NCBI GenBank assembly: GCA_009840175.1
Contig: VXOI01000228.1
Coordinates: forward strand, 1 to 50,571
DNA from: Chloroflexota bacterium
Lineage (GTDB): Bacteria > Chloroflexota > Dehalococcoidia > Lucifugimonadales > UBA3495
Direction: 5' to 3'
DNA: 50,571 nucleotides
The position numbers were made by a program, and so were the translations under genes. The notes beneath the pieces are model-generated. The model saw nothing but the letters and a program-made list of their open reading frames with translations, did not search any database and had not been told where the DNA came from. Within the stretch, counting starts at the first letter, position 1; every line of letters begins with the position of its first letter. Shown in pieces: positions 1 through 9,987 of the stretch.

Positions 1-129
1 CATCAAGTGCGGGGCAGGCTCTAACCATCTCCCAGAGGGAAAGCGAATAATCGAAGGTTCCTGAAAGGAGAACAGGCTTGCTTGAACCGATGATGGTATT
101 CGGTTAACATCTGACATCGGACGGAAGTT

Positions 130-1041
130 ATGTCACAGAAGCGGGATTTCATATCCGTAACCGACTTGTCTCCAGCGGAAACCCGACAGCTGATTGAGCA
201 AGCCGCCCAGGGGAAGTCTGAGGCTGGCCGCGCGCCGCTGGCCGGAAAGACGGTGGCGCTGCTGTTCGAGAAGCCGTCGCTGCGGACGAAAGTCAGCTTC
301 CAGGTGGGAGTGGCGCAGTTGGGCGGCTATTCGATGTATATGGGCGGTGAAGAGGTGGGTCTGGGAGTGCGGGAGCCTGTCTCGGACGTGGCGCGAGTGC
401 TGTCGGGCTACGTGGACTGCATTGTGGCCCGGGTCTTCCGCCACGAGGATCTTCGGGAACTGGCCGAATACGCCTCAGTGCCGGTCATCAACGCCCTGTC
501 GGACTGGGAGCATCCCTGCCAGACAATGGCCGACCTGCTTACAGTCTACGAACACAAGGGCAGGCTGGATGGGCTGACACTGGCCTACATCGGCGACGGC
601 AACAACGTGGCACGAAGCCTGTGCCTGGCGTTGCCCGCAGTGGGGATGAACTTCAACTGCGCCTCCCCGGCGGGGTACGAGCTGGACGCCGAATCGGTGA
701 CAGCCGCGGCAGAACGCGGCTCGGGCGTGGTGAGGACTATGCGCTCACCGTCGGAGGCGGTGGCGACCGCCGAGGTGGTGTATACCGACGTTTGGGCCAG
801 CATGGGGCAGGAGGACGAGGCGGCGCAACGGCGGCAGGAGTTTGCCGGATACACGGTGGACCCGGCGTTGATGGCGGAGGCCCGACCAGGCGCGCTGTTC
901 ATGCACGATATGCCAGCTCACTACGGTGAGGAAGTGGCGCCCGGGATGCTGGAACACCCGCAGTCGGTGGCCTATCCGCAAGCGCACAACCGCCTGCACG
1001 CGCAGAAGGCCGTACTGGAGTTCCTGCTGGGCGGGGGATAG
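130..1041 (+). CDS. argF: Ornithine carbamoyltransferase
   Basis: FEKPSLRTKVSF carbamoyl-phosphate motif, HPCQ motif, C-terminal MHDMPAHYGEEV at the position of the usual HCLPAHRGEEV; full length. Confidence 0.93.
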   Translation: MSQKRDFISVTDLSPAETRQLIEQAAQGKSEAGRAPLAGKTVALLFEKPSLRTKVSFQVGVAQLGGYSMYMGGEEVGLGVREPVSDVARVLSGYVDCIVARVFRHEDLRELAEYASVPVINALSDWEHPCQTMADLLTVYEHKGRLDGLTLAYIGDGNNVARSLCLALPAVGMNFNCASPAGYELDAESVTAAAERGSGVVRTMRSPSEAVATAEVVYTDVWASMGQEDEAAQRRQEFAGYTVDPALMAEARPGALFMHDMPAHYGEEVAPGMLEHPQSVAYPQAHNRLHAQKAVLEFLLGGG

Positions 1042-1164
1042 ACTTCCCCACAAGATTTCACCCTCACCCCCGCATCAAGTACGGGGGAAGCTCTGGCCCT
1101 CTCTCTCAAGGGAGAGAGAACCTTGGAGACAATGCTTTCGGGCACTATAACGGAGTGATAGCGG

Positions 1165-1533
1165 ATGGCTACGGAAATCGTTGCCGACCACGTAGAACTT
1201 GCCAGGGACTTCTTGGAGCGAAGCAAGTCCTACTTGGCACAGGGCGACCTGCACCAAGCCTCGGAGAAGGGTTGGGGCGCGGCTTCCCATATTGTCAAGG
1301 CTGTCGCGGCTGCGAACAATTGGCAATACGAGTCTCACGACGAATTCGAAAACGTCGTACTGAATGCTCGCCAGAGATACCGTCAGTGGAGCCTCCTAGA
1401 TATGTCCCGTGCCGCCGAAGCGCTCCACAGGAACTACTACAAGCGGAGCCTGCTCTTGAACGCCGAAGTTATCCGAAGGGATGTTCAGAACGTCGAAAGG
1501 ATGGTGAACATCCTGCGACCCTTTCTCGTCTAA
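1165..1533 (+). CDS. PaREP1/HEPN-like small helical protein
   Basis: Pattern A..FLE.S..YL.QGDL.QASEKGWGAASH.VKA.A resembles the PaREP1/HEPN-type family. Confidence 0.6.
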   Translation: MATEIVADHVELARDFLERSKSYLAQGDLHQASEKGWGAASHIVKAVAAANNWQYESHDEFENVVLNARQRYRQWSLLDMSRAAEALHRNYYKRSLLLNAEVIRRDVQNVERMVNILRPFLV

Positions 1534-1683
1534 CCCACTTTTGCAGGCCAGACCTGCTTGGTACGCGCACGCGGACTTTTGGAACTGAAAATGTGCTTGT
1601 CCTAAAGGTTAGGCGTAAAATGCGACGTGGGCGCAAAGACCCTTCCCTCTGAGGGAGAGAATTGTTTATAAGGTAGCAGTCCC

Positions 1684-3069
1684 ATGCCCCTACCAATCAT
1701 CGCTATTGTCGGGCGGCCCAACGTGGGCAAGTCGTCGCTCTTCAACCGCATTGTCGGCTGGAGACACGCCATCGTGTCCGACGTGGCCGGGACGACCCGC
1801 GACCGGCTGATGGCCGACACCGACTGGGAGGGCCGCCGCTTCATCCTGCTGGACACCGGCGGGCTGGAGTCCGCGCCGGAGGGAGAGATACGCTCACGGG
1901 TCCAGGAACAGGCCGAGATGGCGATGAATGACGCGGATGTGATCATACTGATGACAGACGTGGCCGACGGAATCACGCCATCGGACACCATTGCGGCCCA
2001 GCGGCTGCGCACCACCGAGAAGCCGGTGATTCTGGCAGTCAACAAGGTGGACAACGACAACCGCGAGTTCAACATACCGGAGTTCTATGAGCTGGGGATG
2101 GGCGACCCTACTCCCGTCAGCGCCTACCACAACTACGGCATATACGAGCTGATGGAGCGAGTGCTGGAGTTGGTGCCGGGCACGGTACTTGACTACGAGG
2201 ATTCCGATTCGTTTGAGGACGAAGCGCTTGAGGAGTACCCGGAGTCTCTGGAGGATGTGCCGCCGCAGGCCGAGCTGAACCTGTCCATCGTGGGGCGGAC
2301 CAACGTGGGCAAGTCGGCGCTGCTGAACGCCATACTGGGGCAGGAGCGCTCCATCGTCAGCCCCATTGCCGGCACTACCCGGGACGCCCTGGACACGCAG
2401 TTCTCCTACCGGGGCCGGGAAGTGGTGGTGGTTGACACCGCAGGAATGCGCCGCCCCGGACAGGTGGAACGGGGAATCGAGAAGTACAGCGTCATCCGCG
2501 CCGTGGGAGCGGTTGACCGATGCGATATCTCGCTGATTGTGGTGGACGCCTCAGAGCTGGCAACGGCGCAGGACACCCACATAGCCGGGCTGGCCTGGGA
2601 GATGGGGCGCGGGGTCATTGTGGTAGTCAACAAGTGGGACTTGCGGGAGGAACAAGGCCGGTACGCACGGGCCGAGGCAGAGGCGCTGGTGCGCGAGCGG
2701 CTGCACTTCATGTCCTACGTGCCGGTCTGCTTCACTTCTGCGCTGCACTCCCATGGCATCGGCGGTCTGATGGACACGGCAATGGACCTGTGGGACGAGC
2801 GCCGCCGCCTGGTGGGCAGCCGCGACCTGCAATTCATGCTGGCCGACGCCATGTCGGAGCACAGCCCGCCGCTGGTGAAGCGGAATCGTGGGGTGCGGGC
2901 GCGCATCAACCGGGTGCGTCAGGTCGGCATCAATCCGCCCACTTTTCTGTTTACGGTCAATGACCCTCGGCTGATACACTACACCTACAAACGCTACCTG
3001 GAGAACCGCATCCGCGACGCTTTCGGCTTCGACCGCACTCATCTGCGGCTGGTATTCAGGAGAGAATGA
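1684..3069 (+). CDS. der: Ribosome biogenesis GTPase Der (EngA)
   Basis: Two tandem GTPase domains (GRPNVGKSSLFN, GRTNVGKSALLN; DTGG/DTAG; NKVD/NKWD) and KH-like C-terminus. Confidence 0.96.
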   Translation: MPLPIIAIVGRPNVGKSSLFNRIVGWRHAIVSDVAGTTRDRLMADTDWEGRRFILLDTGGLESAPEGEIRSRVQEQAEMAMNDADVIILMTDVADGITPSDTIAAQRLRTTEKPVILAVNKVDNDNREFNIPEFYELGMGDPTPVSAYHNYGIYELMERVLELVPGTVLDYEDSDSFEDEALEEYPESLEDVPPQAELNLSIVGRTNVGKSALLNAILGQERSIVSPIAGTTRDALDTQFSYRGREVVVVDTAGMRRPGQVERGIEKYSVIRAVGAVDRCDISLIVVDASELATAQDTHIAGLAWEMGRGVIVVVNKWDLREEQGRYARAEAEALVRERLHFMSYVPVCFTSALHSHGIGGLMDTAMDLWDERRRLVGSRDLQFMLADAMSEHSPPLVKRNRGVRARINRVRQVGINPPTFLFTVNDPRLIHYTYKRYLENRIRDAFGFDRTHLRLVFRRE

Positions 3070-3788
3070 AGCAAATTCCCCATGCGCTGCTGGCTCAGGT
3101 TTTCGCCATCCCAGTTCTGGCGGTGGCGATTGCCATGGCCTTCCTGTACCTTCCGGGGCAGGCGGCAGTGTTGCAGTATGTGGCGGTTATCGCGCTGGCA
3201 TACCTGCTGGGTTCGCTGTCGTGGGGCTATATGCTGCTGCGCTGGCGGCTGGGGACGGACGTGCGGGAGTACGGCAGCGGACGCACCGGAATGTCCAACG
3301 TGCTGCGCACGGGCGGTGGCAAGATGGCGGCGGTGGTGTTTGGGCTGGACGTCGGAAAGGGTGTTCTGGCGGTGATGATGGCCAAGGAAGCCACCGGCGC
3401 GAGCGGCGCGGAGGTGGCAGCGGCCCTGGCCGCGCTGGTGGGCCACAACTGGCCGGTGTTCCTGGGATTCCGGGGTGGGCGCGGCATTCTTACGGCCTTG
3501 GGCGGCCTCTCGATGATGGCCCCTGTCCCCGCAGTGGTGGCGACGGTAATCTGGATTGCTACCGCCTTTGGGAGCCGATACATCTCGCTGGGTTCGATTA
3601 TAGGAGTGCTGGCCGGGGCGGCGTCGCTCATCGCGCTGGTGATGCTGGCGGGGTGGTACTCACAGACCTACATGATTTTCGCCGGGGTTGCGGCGGTTAT
3701 GATAATCTGGCAGCACCGCGATAATATACAGCGGCTTCTCCAGGGCAACGAGCGCAGGATTGGCGCACCGGCAACTCCGGCGGAGTAG
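3066..3788 (+). CDS. plsY: Glycerol-3-phosphate acyltransferase PlsY
   Basis: Multi-TM protein with GSLSWGY, YGSGRTGMSNVLRT and GHNWPVFLGFRGGRG motifs; ATGA overlap with der. Confidence 0.9.
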   Translation: MKQIPHALLAQVFAIPVLAVAIAMAFLYLPGQAAVLQYVAVIALAYLLGSLSWGYMLLRWRLGTDVREYGSGRTGMSNVLRTGGGKMAAVVFGLDVGKGVLAVMMAKEATGASGAEVAAALAALVGHNWPVFLGFRGGRGILTALGGLSMMAPVPAVVATVIWIATAFGSRYISLGSIIGVLAGAASLIALVMLAGWYSQTYMIFAGVAAVMIIWQHRDNIQRLLQGNERRIGAPATPAE

Positions 3789-3861
3789 CCGCAGTTCTCA
3801 CATCTCGCACCTCTGCGCCCTTCGTATCTTCGTCTCCGCAGTTCAATCCCGAGGTCTTTCC

Positions 3862-4866
3862 TTGCCTGAGAAAGCGGTCGTAGTCGGCGCGACAACCTGG
3901 GGAACCACGCTGGCCATGCTGCTGGCCGGCAGGGGCCACCGAGTCATGCTGCTGGCTCGCGACCTCTCGGAATGTGTGCAACTGGAATCGGCGCGGGAGA
4001 ACGCGCGGTTTCTGCCCGGCGTGACCTTTCCATCCCTGCTGCGGGTGTCGGCGGATGCTGCGGAGGCGCTGTCCGGGGCGTCGCTGACGGTAATCGCCGT
4101 GCCGTCGGACCGGATGCGGGAGAACATCCGTCGCATCGGCTCACATCTGGACGCGGATTCGGTGGTGGTCAGCGCATCCAAGGGGCTGGAACTGCCGTCC
4201 GCCTTGCGGATGACCCAGGCCATGACCGAGGAACTGCCTGCCAGCCTGCATCCGGGAATTTGTGCCCTGTCCGGTCCTAATCTGGCCAAGGAAATCCTGC
4301 AAGGAAAGCCAGCATCCACCGTCGTAGCAGGGGCCACGCGGGAGGCTGCGGAACGCGCGCAGGCGGCGCTGCTGTCGCAACGCTTCCGCGTGTATACCAG
4401 CCGAGATGTGACGGGCGTGGAACTGGGCGGCGCGCTGAAGAACATCGTGGCGCTGGGGGCCGGAATCTGCGACGGACTGGAGTTCGGCGAGAATGCCAAG
4501 GCGGCGTTCGTCACTCGTGGGCTGGCGGAGATTGCCCGCCTGGGAGTGGCAGCGGGAGCGGAGCCGCTGACCTTCGCCGGACTTGCCGGGGTGGGCGACG
4601 TCATTGCCACCTGCGCCAGCCGCCTCAGCCGCAACCGCTACGTGGGCGAGCAGTTGGCGCTGGGGCGGTCGTGGCCGGAAATCCGGGCTTCGATGGACAA
4701 CGTGGCCGAGGGGGTGAATGCTACGGAAGCGGCGCTCAAGATGGCCGCTCGCCTGGGGGTGGAAATGCCCATCGCCGAGACCACCTACCGCGTTCTGTAT
4801 GAGGGGCTGTCACCATGGGAGGCGGCCGCGGAGCTGATGGAGCGACCGGTGGGCAGCGAGTGGTAG
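3862..4866 (+). CDS. gpsA: NAD(P)-dependent glycerol-3-phosphate dehydrogenase
   Basis: GATTWGTTLA Rossmann motif, SASKGLE, LSGPNLAKE, GALKNIVALGAGI; TTG start at 3862 preceded by a GAGG box fits better than the track ATG at 3760. Confidence 0.9.
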   Translation: MPEKAVVVGATTWGTTLAMLLAGRGHRVMLLARDLSECVQLESARENARFLPGVTFPSLLRVSADAAEALSGASLTVIAVPSDRMRENIRRIGSHLDADSVVVSASKGLELPSALRMTQAMTEELPASLHPGICALSGPNLAKEILQGKPASTVVAGATREAAERAQAALLSQRFRVYTSRDVTGVELGGALKNIVALGAGICDGLEFGENAKAAFVTRGLAEIARLGVAAGAEPLTFAGLAGVGDVIATCASRLSRNRYVGEQLALGRSWPEIRASMDNVAEGVNATEAALKMAARLGVEMPIAETTYRVLYEGLSPWEAAAELMERPVGSEW

Positions 4867-4873
4867 GCCAGCT

Positions 4874-5245
4874 TCACCGCAGTCGCCCCAACGCCAGGTC
4901 GGGGACGCGCTCCAGCAGCCACGCCGCGGCGCAGCGGCGGTGGCAGGGTTCGCCGGCAGGTTCGAAACACAGCAGGGTGAAGTCGCCCATGGCGGTCAGT
5001 TGTTCCAGAAAGGCGGGGAACCCGGCGTCTCGCTCATAGGTCTCGTCGAGTTCCTCTCGGTAGCGGACGTCCAACTCGGCGAAGGTCAGGTTGCCGTGGC
5101 GGTAGTCGGTGAGCAAGGCGCGGGACGGGTACAGGGCGGGTTGGACTTGCCATTCGGTTTTGCGTCCGCGGGGGTGCGCCCGCGATATGCGGTAGCGCTC
5201 GCCCATCCAGTGGCGCGGTTCGTAGAAGCTGGCGGTGTAGAGCAT
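4874..5245 (-). CDS. DUF488 family protein
   Basis: LLCFEPAGEPCHRRCAAAWL matches the DUF488 signature. Confidence 0.75.
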   Translation of the reverse strand: MLYTASFYEPRHWMGERYRISRAHPRGRKTEWQVQPALYPSRALLTDYRHGNLTFAELDVRYREELDETYERDAGFPAFLEQLTAMGDFTLLCFEPAGEPCHRRCAAAWLLERVPDLALGRLR

Positions 5246-5256
5246 GGCTGTCCAAC

Positions 5257-5294
5257 AATTCCCTCTCCCTCTGGGAGAGGGTTAGGGTGAGGGC
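5257..5294. repeat. CCCTCTCCC REP-like element
   Basis: AATTCCCTCTCCCTCTGGGAGAGGGTTAGGGTGAGGG. Confidence 0.85.
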
Positions 5295-6376
5295 GTACCC
5301 TGGGGTACATCTGTATGGGAGCGGCGACGGAAAAGCGGCCTGACGGCGAAGAGGGGCGCGCCCACGATTATCACGCTGATGTAGGTGATGAAACGGTCCA
5401 CCAGCACGAGGGCGGTGGCCGCTTCCTTACCCAGGGTGGCAAGGCGGACGGCCAGCCCGGCCACGCCGGACTCCACCGCGCCGATGCCGCCGGGGGTGGG
5501 AACCAGCGAGAGCAGCGAGTTGGCCAGGGTCAGGAAGACGACCATCGCCACGCTGAGGTCGAATCCCAGGGCCATCGCCACGAGGTACATCCGACCCATC
5601 TCTGCTGCCCAGCCCAGCAGTCCCAGCAGCGTTGTCTGGGGCAGCTTGTAGCGGACGGCTGTCGCGCCGTAGAGGAAGCGCTCGTATCTCGATGCCAGCC
5701 ATTCCGGGAGCCATCGCAACAGCAGAGTTCTCAGTCGTAACAACAGCACCAAGACAATAACCAGCATCAGGACCAACAGGACGGCGGTGAGGGTGACCCA
5801 GGCCCAGGCCGCTCCGCCTCCCGAATGGGTAATAAGGAAGGGAGCAGCGGCCAGTAGCATCAGCGCGACCAGAACAACGTCCAGCACCCGCTCGGCCAGC
5901 ACCGTTCCGATGGCGCCGGAAAAGGCCGCGTTGTGCTCTTCACGGTAGAGGTAGGCGCGATAGGCGTCGCCAAGCCGCAGCCAGCCGATTGAGTTGATGA
6001 ACCAGCCCAGCAGCACCGCACGGCTGCAAAAGAGGATGCCGGGAACGGGTTCGGCCTCGCCTGATGTACTGGCGGAGTGTGCCAGCAGCAACCGCCAGCG
6101 GGCGCCCCGGAATATGAAGGTGGTGTAGTGAACGGCAAAGGCGGCGGCCAGCAGCCAGGGATTGGCTCCACGTACCTGTTCCCAGGTGACGCCCAGGTCA
6201 ACGTCGAACCGGGTGACCAGGAAGAGCAGGAACCCGCCGGCGATTAGGAAGGAAACCAGGGCCGGCAAGGAAATCACTCGCCGCCGGAGAGAGTCAAACC
6301 GCGCAGGAGCCGCGATTTCCGGGCCGGGTTCATGCCCGGAACCGGGCACGGCGTCAGGCTCGTTGCCGGCAGCCAT
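5282..6376 (-). CDS. Lysylphosphatidylglycerol synthase TM region / UPF0104 family membrane protein
   Basis: Multiple TM segments with GWFINSIGWLRLGDAYRAYLY, VLAERVLDVVLVALML and PTPGGIGAVESGV motifs. Confidence 0.8.
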   Translation of the reverse strand: MAAGNEPDAVPGSGHEPGPEIAAPARFDSLRRRVISLPALVSFLIAGGFLLFLVTRFDVDLGVTWEQVRGANPWLLAAAFAVHYTTFIFRGARWRLLLAHSASTSGEAEPVPGILFCSRAVLLGWFINSIGWLRLGDAYRAYLYREEHNAAFSGAIGTVLAERVLDVVLVALMLLAAAPFLITHSGGGAAWAWVTLTAVLLVLMLVIVLVLLLRLRTLLLRWLPEWLASRYERFLYGATAVRYKLPQTTLLGLLGWAAEMGRMYLVAMALGFDLSVAMVVFLTLANSLLSLVPTPGGIGAVESGVAGLAVRLATLGKEAATALVLVDRFITYISVIIVGAPLFAVRPLFRRRSHTDVPQGTPSP

Positions 6377-6493
6377 CAGGAGCGAGGCCCATCGGTCAGA
6401 GTCGTGACTCGGGCGCGCTCATAAGCCGCCAATAGTTCATCTTGAGCTTGTCGAAAGATGGGAGTCGAGGGGATGGATAGATTCGAGGCAAGC

Positions 6494-6536
6494 AAAACCC
6501 GTTCGTCCTCCGGCAAGCTCAGGATGAACGGGTTTT
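6494..6536 (-). terminator. Strong hairpin downstream of ispH
   Basis: AAAACCCGTTCGTCCT...AGGATGAACGGGTTTT inverted repeat (15/16 paired); right arm carries the dispersed AAGCTCAGGATGAACGG repeat. Confidence 0.55.
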
Positions 6537-6559
6537 GGACATCCCTTGCAAATACTGCA

Positions 6560-7480
6560 TTACCGCAGTTCCCGGGGCATAGTGAAGGAAACGTCCTCTT
6601 CAACGCCGCTGAGCATGGTGACGTGGTCCGGGGCCAGGGCTTCGATTACGCTCTCCACCAGCACTTCCGGGGTGGACGCGCCCGAAGTAATCCCGACTTT
6701 TTCCTTGCCTCGCAACCATTCGGGTTCAATCTCTTCGGGACCGTTGATGAGGTAGGCCGGAACGCCCTGGGCGGCGGCCACCTCGCGCAGGCGGTTGCAG
6801 TTGGAACTGTTCTGCGCCCCGATGACCAGCAGCAGGTCCACATTGCCCGCCATCTTGGTCACCGCTTCCTGCCGGTTGGTGGTGGCGTAGCAGATGTCGT
6901 TGCGTACAACCGCCTGGGGGAAGCGTTCCTGTATGGACTCGATGGCGTGGGCAGTATCGCGCACCGAGAGGGTGGTCTGGGTCAGGACGGCGATTTCCTC
7001 ATCATCACCCCACTTGGGCAACTCCTCCGGGGCGTTGTCGTCAACCAGGGTCATATCCACCTGGCCCATGGTTCCCCGGACTTCCTGGTGGCCCCGGTGC
7101 CCCACGAGCAACACGCGGCGGCCCTCGCGGCTGTACTTCTTGGCCTCGTTGTGGACACGGGTGACCAGCGGGCATACGGCGTCAATGACGCGGAGGTTGC
7201 GGGCCTGGGCCTTCTCGAAGTCCTCGGGCGGCGAGCCGTGGGCTGAGAACACCACCAGTGAACCTTCCGGGACCTCGTCAACCTCTTCCACGGTGATGGC
7301 GCCCCGGCTCTCCAGATCGTTGACCACGTAGGGGTTGTGGACAATCTGGTGCTTGACGTATACCGGCGGGCCGTAACGCCGCAGGCAGACGTCCACCACG
7401 TCAATGGCCCGCACCACCCCGGCGCAGAACCCCCGGGGAGAACTGAGCAGAACCTCCAAACCGACCCTCCTGTGGCGCAA
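6560..7480 (-). CDS. ispH: 4-hydroxy-3-methylbut-2-enyl diphosphate reductase
   Basis: PRGFCAGVVRAID, HQIVHNPYVV, AVCPLVTRVHNEA, GHRGHQEV, CYATTNRQ, ITSGASTP motifs. Confidence 0.95.
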   Translation of the reverse strand: MRHRRVGLEVLLSSPRGFCAGVVRAIDVVDVCLRRYGPPVYVKHQIVHNPYVVNDLESRGAITVEEVDEVPEGSLVVFSAHGSPPEDFEKAQARNLRVIDAVCPLVTRVHNEAKKYSREGRRVLLVGHRGHQEVRGTMGQVDMTLVDDNAPEELPKWGDDEEIAVLTQTTLSVRDTAHAIESIQERFPQAVVRNDICYATTNRQEAVTKMAGNVDLLLVIGAQNSSNCNRLREVAAAQGVPAYLINGPEEIEPEWLRGKEKVGITSGASTPEVLVESVIEALAPDHVTMLSGVEEDVSFTMPRELR

Positions 7481-7528
7481 CCCGGCGCGAATGGCGTGGG
7501 ATATGATAGCACAGCGGGATAGGGGTCA

Positions 7529-8635
7529 TTAGCACTGGTCAATGACCAAGCTGTAATTGGTGCTTCGTCCGCCTTCGGGACTGCGGGCCAGGATGCCACA
7601 TTCCATCAGTTCCGTGATGTCCCTGAGGGCGGTATCCGTGGAGCACTTGGTCAGCTTCGCCCACTTGGAGGTGGTGAGATTGCCCTTGAAATCTCCTAAA
7701 AGCAGGTTCAGGACTTTGCGTTGCCGGTCGTTGACGGGAACTTCGGCGATACGCACCCAGAACCGCCCCTTGGCCAGCGTTGCGTCGAGGGTAGCTTCGG
7801 CGCTCTCTACGGCGCGGCCAAGGCAGTCCACAAACCAAGACATCCAATCGGTGACGTCCCTTGCTTTCTTTTGCGTTCGTTCAAGAACGTCATAGTATGC
7901 TTTGCGCTCCTTGCGAATTTGCGACGACATGCTGTAAAAGCGTTGGGAACTGTTATCGGAGCGAGCCAAAGCCATATCCGCAATGGCTCGTGCGATGCGC
8001 CCGTTGCCATCGTCGAAGGGGTGAATAGTAACGAACCAGAGGTGAGCCAGACCGGCCTTCAGAACCGCGTCAACATCGGACTGCTCGTTGAACCAGTCCA
8101 AGAACGCAGTCATATCTCCCGGAACCAGTTCGGCTGGCGGGGCCTCGAAATGGATCTTCTGCCGTCCCATAGGGCCGGAAACGACTCGCGCGATGTCAGT
8201 GCGGTAACTGCCAACGGTTATTCCATAAGTTCCGCTCCGTCCGGTTGGGAACAAAGCAGCGTGCCAACCGAAGAGTCGCTCATCGGTGAGAGGCTCGGCG
8301 TAGTTCTGAGTAGCATCAAGCATGAGTTCAACAATGCCTTCGACATTGCGGTCGGCAGAAGGAACTCCGCCGATATCAAAACCCAACCGCCATGCAATAG
8401 ATGACCGAACTTCCTCGGCAGCCAAGATTTCGCCCTCGATCTCGCTGCTTTTCACTACGTCTGAAGTCAGGGTGTGCAGCACCGCTTCCTGTCGCAGGGA
8501 AAAACCGAGGGACTCCATTCGGCCAAGCAAGTGGCCCTGCAGGTGGCGCACTCTCGCCAGCCTGTTGGTCAGTTCTTCCGGCCGCCAATCGAGACGAGGC
8601 CAGTCTGGTTGTTGGTGAATATACAATTTCCGCAT
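7529..8635 (-). CDS. Fic family protein with DUF4172-like N-terminus
   Basis: HPFDDGNGRIAR Fic motif; SSEIEGE fits the (S/T)xxxE(G/N) inhibitory motif. Confidence 0.9.
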   Translation of the reverse strand: MRKLYIHQQPDWPRLDWRPEELTNRLARVRHLQGHLLGRMESLGFSLRQEAVLHTLTSDVVKSSEIEGEILAAEEVRSSIAWRLGFDIGGVPSADRNVEGIVELMLDATQNYAEPLTDERLFGWHAALFPTGRSGTYGITVGSYRTDIARVVSGPMGRQKIHFEAPPAELVPGDMTAFLDWFNEQSDVDAVLKAGLAHLWFVTIHPFDDGNGRIARAIADMALARSDNSSQRFYSMSSQIRKERKAYYDVLERTQKKARDVTDWMSWFVDCLGRAVESAEATLDATLAKGRFWVRIAEVPVNDRQRKVLNLLLGDFKGNLTTSKWAKLTKCSTDTALRDITELMECGILARSPEGGRSTNYSLVIDQC

Positions 8636-8946
8636 CTCGTGCGGCGATAATATGCTTTATTGACCGCAGATATTGCGGTGATTATATATCCCAATCACCT
8701 CGTCTAGCAATTTATGGTCTACCGCAACCTGTATATTCACTGCGGAAGGTGCGGAGAATAGCAGCCCTAATCTCCGCACGGCGCAATTTTTGGCGCAGGA
8801 CAGCCCGCTACTGTGGGGCATCGGCAGGCGGCCCTATGCTATAATCCTGCGGCATTTGATACTATCTTTACCTACTCTCCCCAGAGGCATTTTCGGGCAG
8901 CAGAGGCCCCCGAAACTCCGTAATACCCGTCTTTCAGGAGGCCAGG

Positions 8947-9900
8947 ATGGTCAGCATTCACGACGAGCTGGTAGTGTTTTCCGGGAACGCTCACCCGGAG
9001 CTGACCCACTCGGTCTGCGAGTACCTGGGCATCCCTGACGGCCAGGCGGAGGTGTTCAAGTTCGCCAACGACAACACCTTCGTGCGCATCCTGGAAAACA
9101 TCCGGCAGCGGGACGTATTTATCGTCCAGCCCATCTGCGCCCCGGTCAACGACCACTTGATGGAACTGCTGATAATGATAGACGCCTGCAAGCGGGCGTC
9201 GGCCGGGCGCATCACCGCCGTTATGCCCTATTACGGTTACGGCCGCACCGACAAGAAAGACCAGCCCAGGGTGCCGATTACGGCCCGGCTGGTGGCCGAC
9301 CTGCTCACCGCCGCCGGAGCCGACCGGGTTCTGACCGTTGACCTGCACGCTCCGCAGGTGCAGGGCTTCTTCAATATGCCGGTGGATGAATTGACCGCAG
9401 TACCCATTCTGACCCAGTACTTCGCCGACAAGGGCATCGAAGACTTGGTGGTGGTGGCAGTGGACATCGGCATCAGCAAAAAGGCCCGCGATGTGGCGGA
9501 GCGTCTGTCGGCTCCTCTCGCCATAATCGAAAAGCGCCGAACCGACAACAGCGGTCAGAGCGAGTTGATGAACGTCATCGGAGATGTTGAAGGCAAGGTG
9601 GCCCTGACCTTCGACGACGAAATAGACACCGGAGGCACGGTGGCCAACGCGGCCCAGGCCCTGCTGGACCACGGCGTGAAGCAGGTCTTTTGTTGCGCTT
9701 CCCACGCGGTGCTGTCGCGGAGCGCGCCGCAGACCATGGCCCAGAGCGCTTTTACCGAGATAGTGGTGACCGACACAATCCCCATCGGGCCGGAAAAACG
9801 TAATGGGAAGTTCACCGTGCTGCCGGTGGCTCCGCTGCTGGGCGAGGCGATATACCGTATCCACAAGGGGTTGTCTGTCGGGGAAATGTTCAACAACTAG
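8947..9900 (+). CDS. prs: Ribose-phosphate pyrophosphokinase
   Basis: ENIRQRDVFIVQ, PYYGYGRTDKKDQPRVPITA, DLHAPQVQGFF, DDEIDTGGTVANAA. Confidence 0.93.
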   Translation: MVSIHDELVVFSGNAHPELTHSVCEYLGIPDGQAEVFKFANDNTFVRILENIRQRDVFIVQPICAPVNDHLMELLIMIDACKRASAGRITAVMPYYGYGRTDKKDQPRVPITARLVADLLTAAGADRVLTVDLHAPQVQGFFNMPVDELTAVPILTQYFADKGIEDLVVVAVDIGISKKARDVAERLSAPLAIIEKRRTDNSGQSELMNVIGDVEGKVALTFDDEIDTGGTVANAAQALLDHGVKQVFCCASHAVLSRSAPQTMAQSAFTEIVVTDTIPIGPEKRNGKFTVLPVAPLLGEAIYRIHKGLSVGEMFNN

Positions 9901-9920
9901 AGGGGCAGCGGAATCGAACT

Positions 9921-9948
9921 GTGAGGGCGCACAATAGTGCGCCCTCAC
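9921..9948. terminator. Hairpin between prs and the amidohydrolase gene
   Basis: GTGAGGGCGCAC-aata-GTGCGCCCTCAC, perfect 12-bp stem, no clear U-tract. Confidence 0.5.
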
Positions 9949-9987
9949 GTGCAACAAGAGACGATGCCAGACAGGAGGCTAGTGACG

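Noticed and set aside
8872-9957. 361-aa minus-strand ORF
   Set aside because: Antisense shadow of prs.
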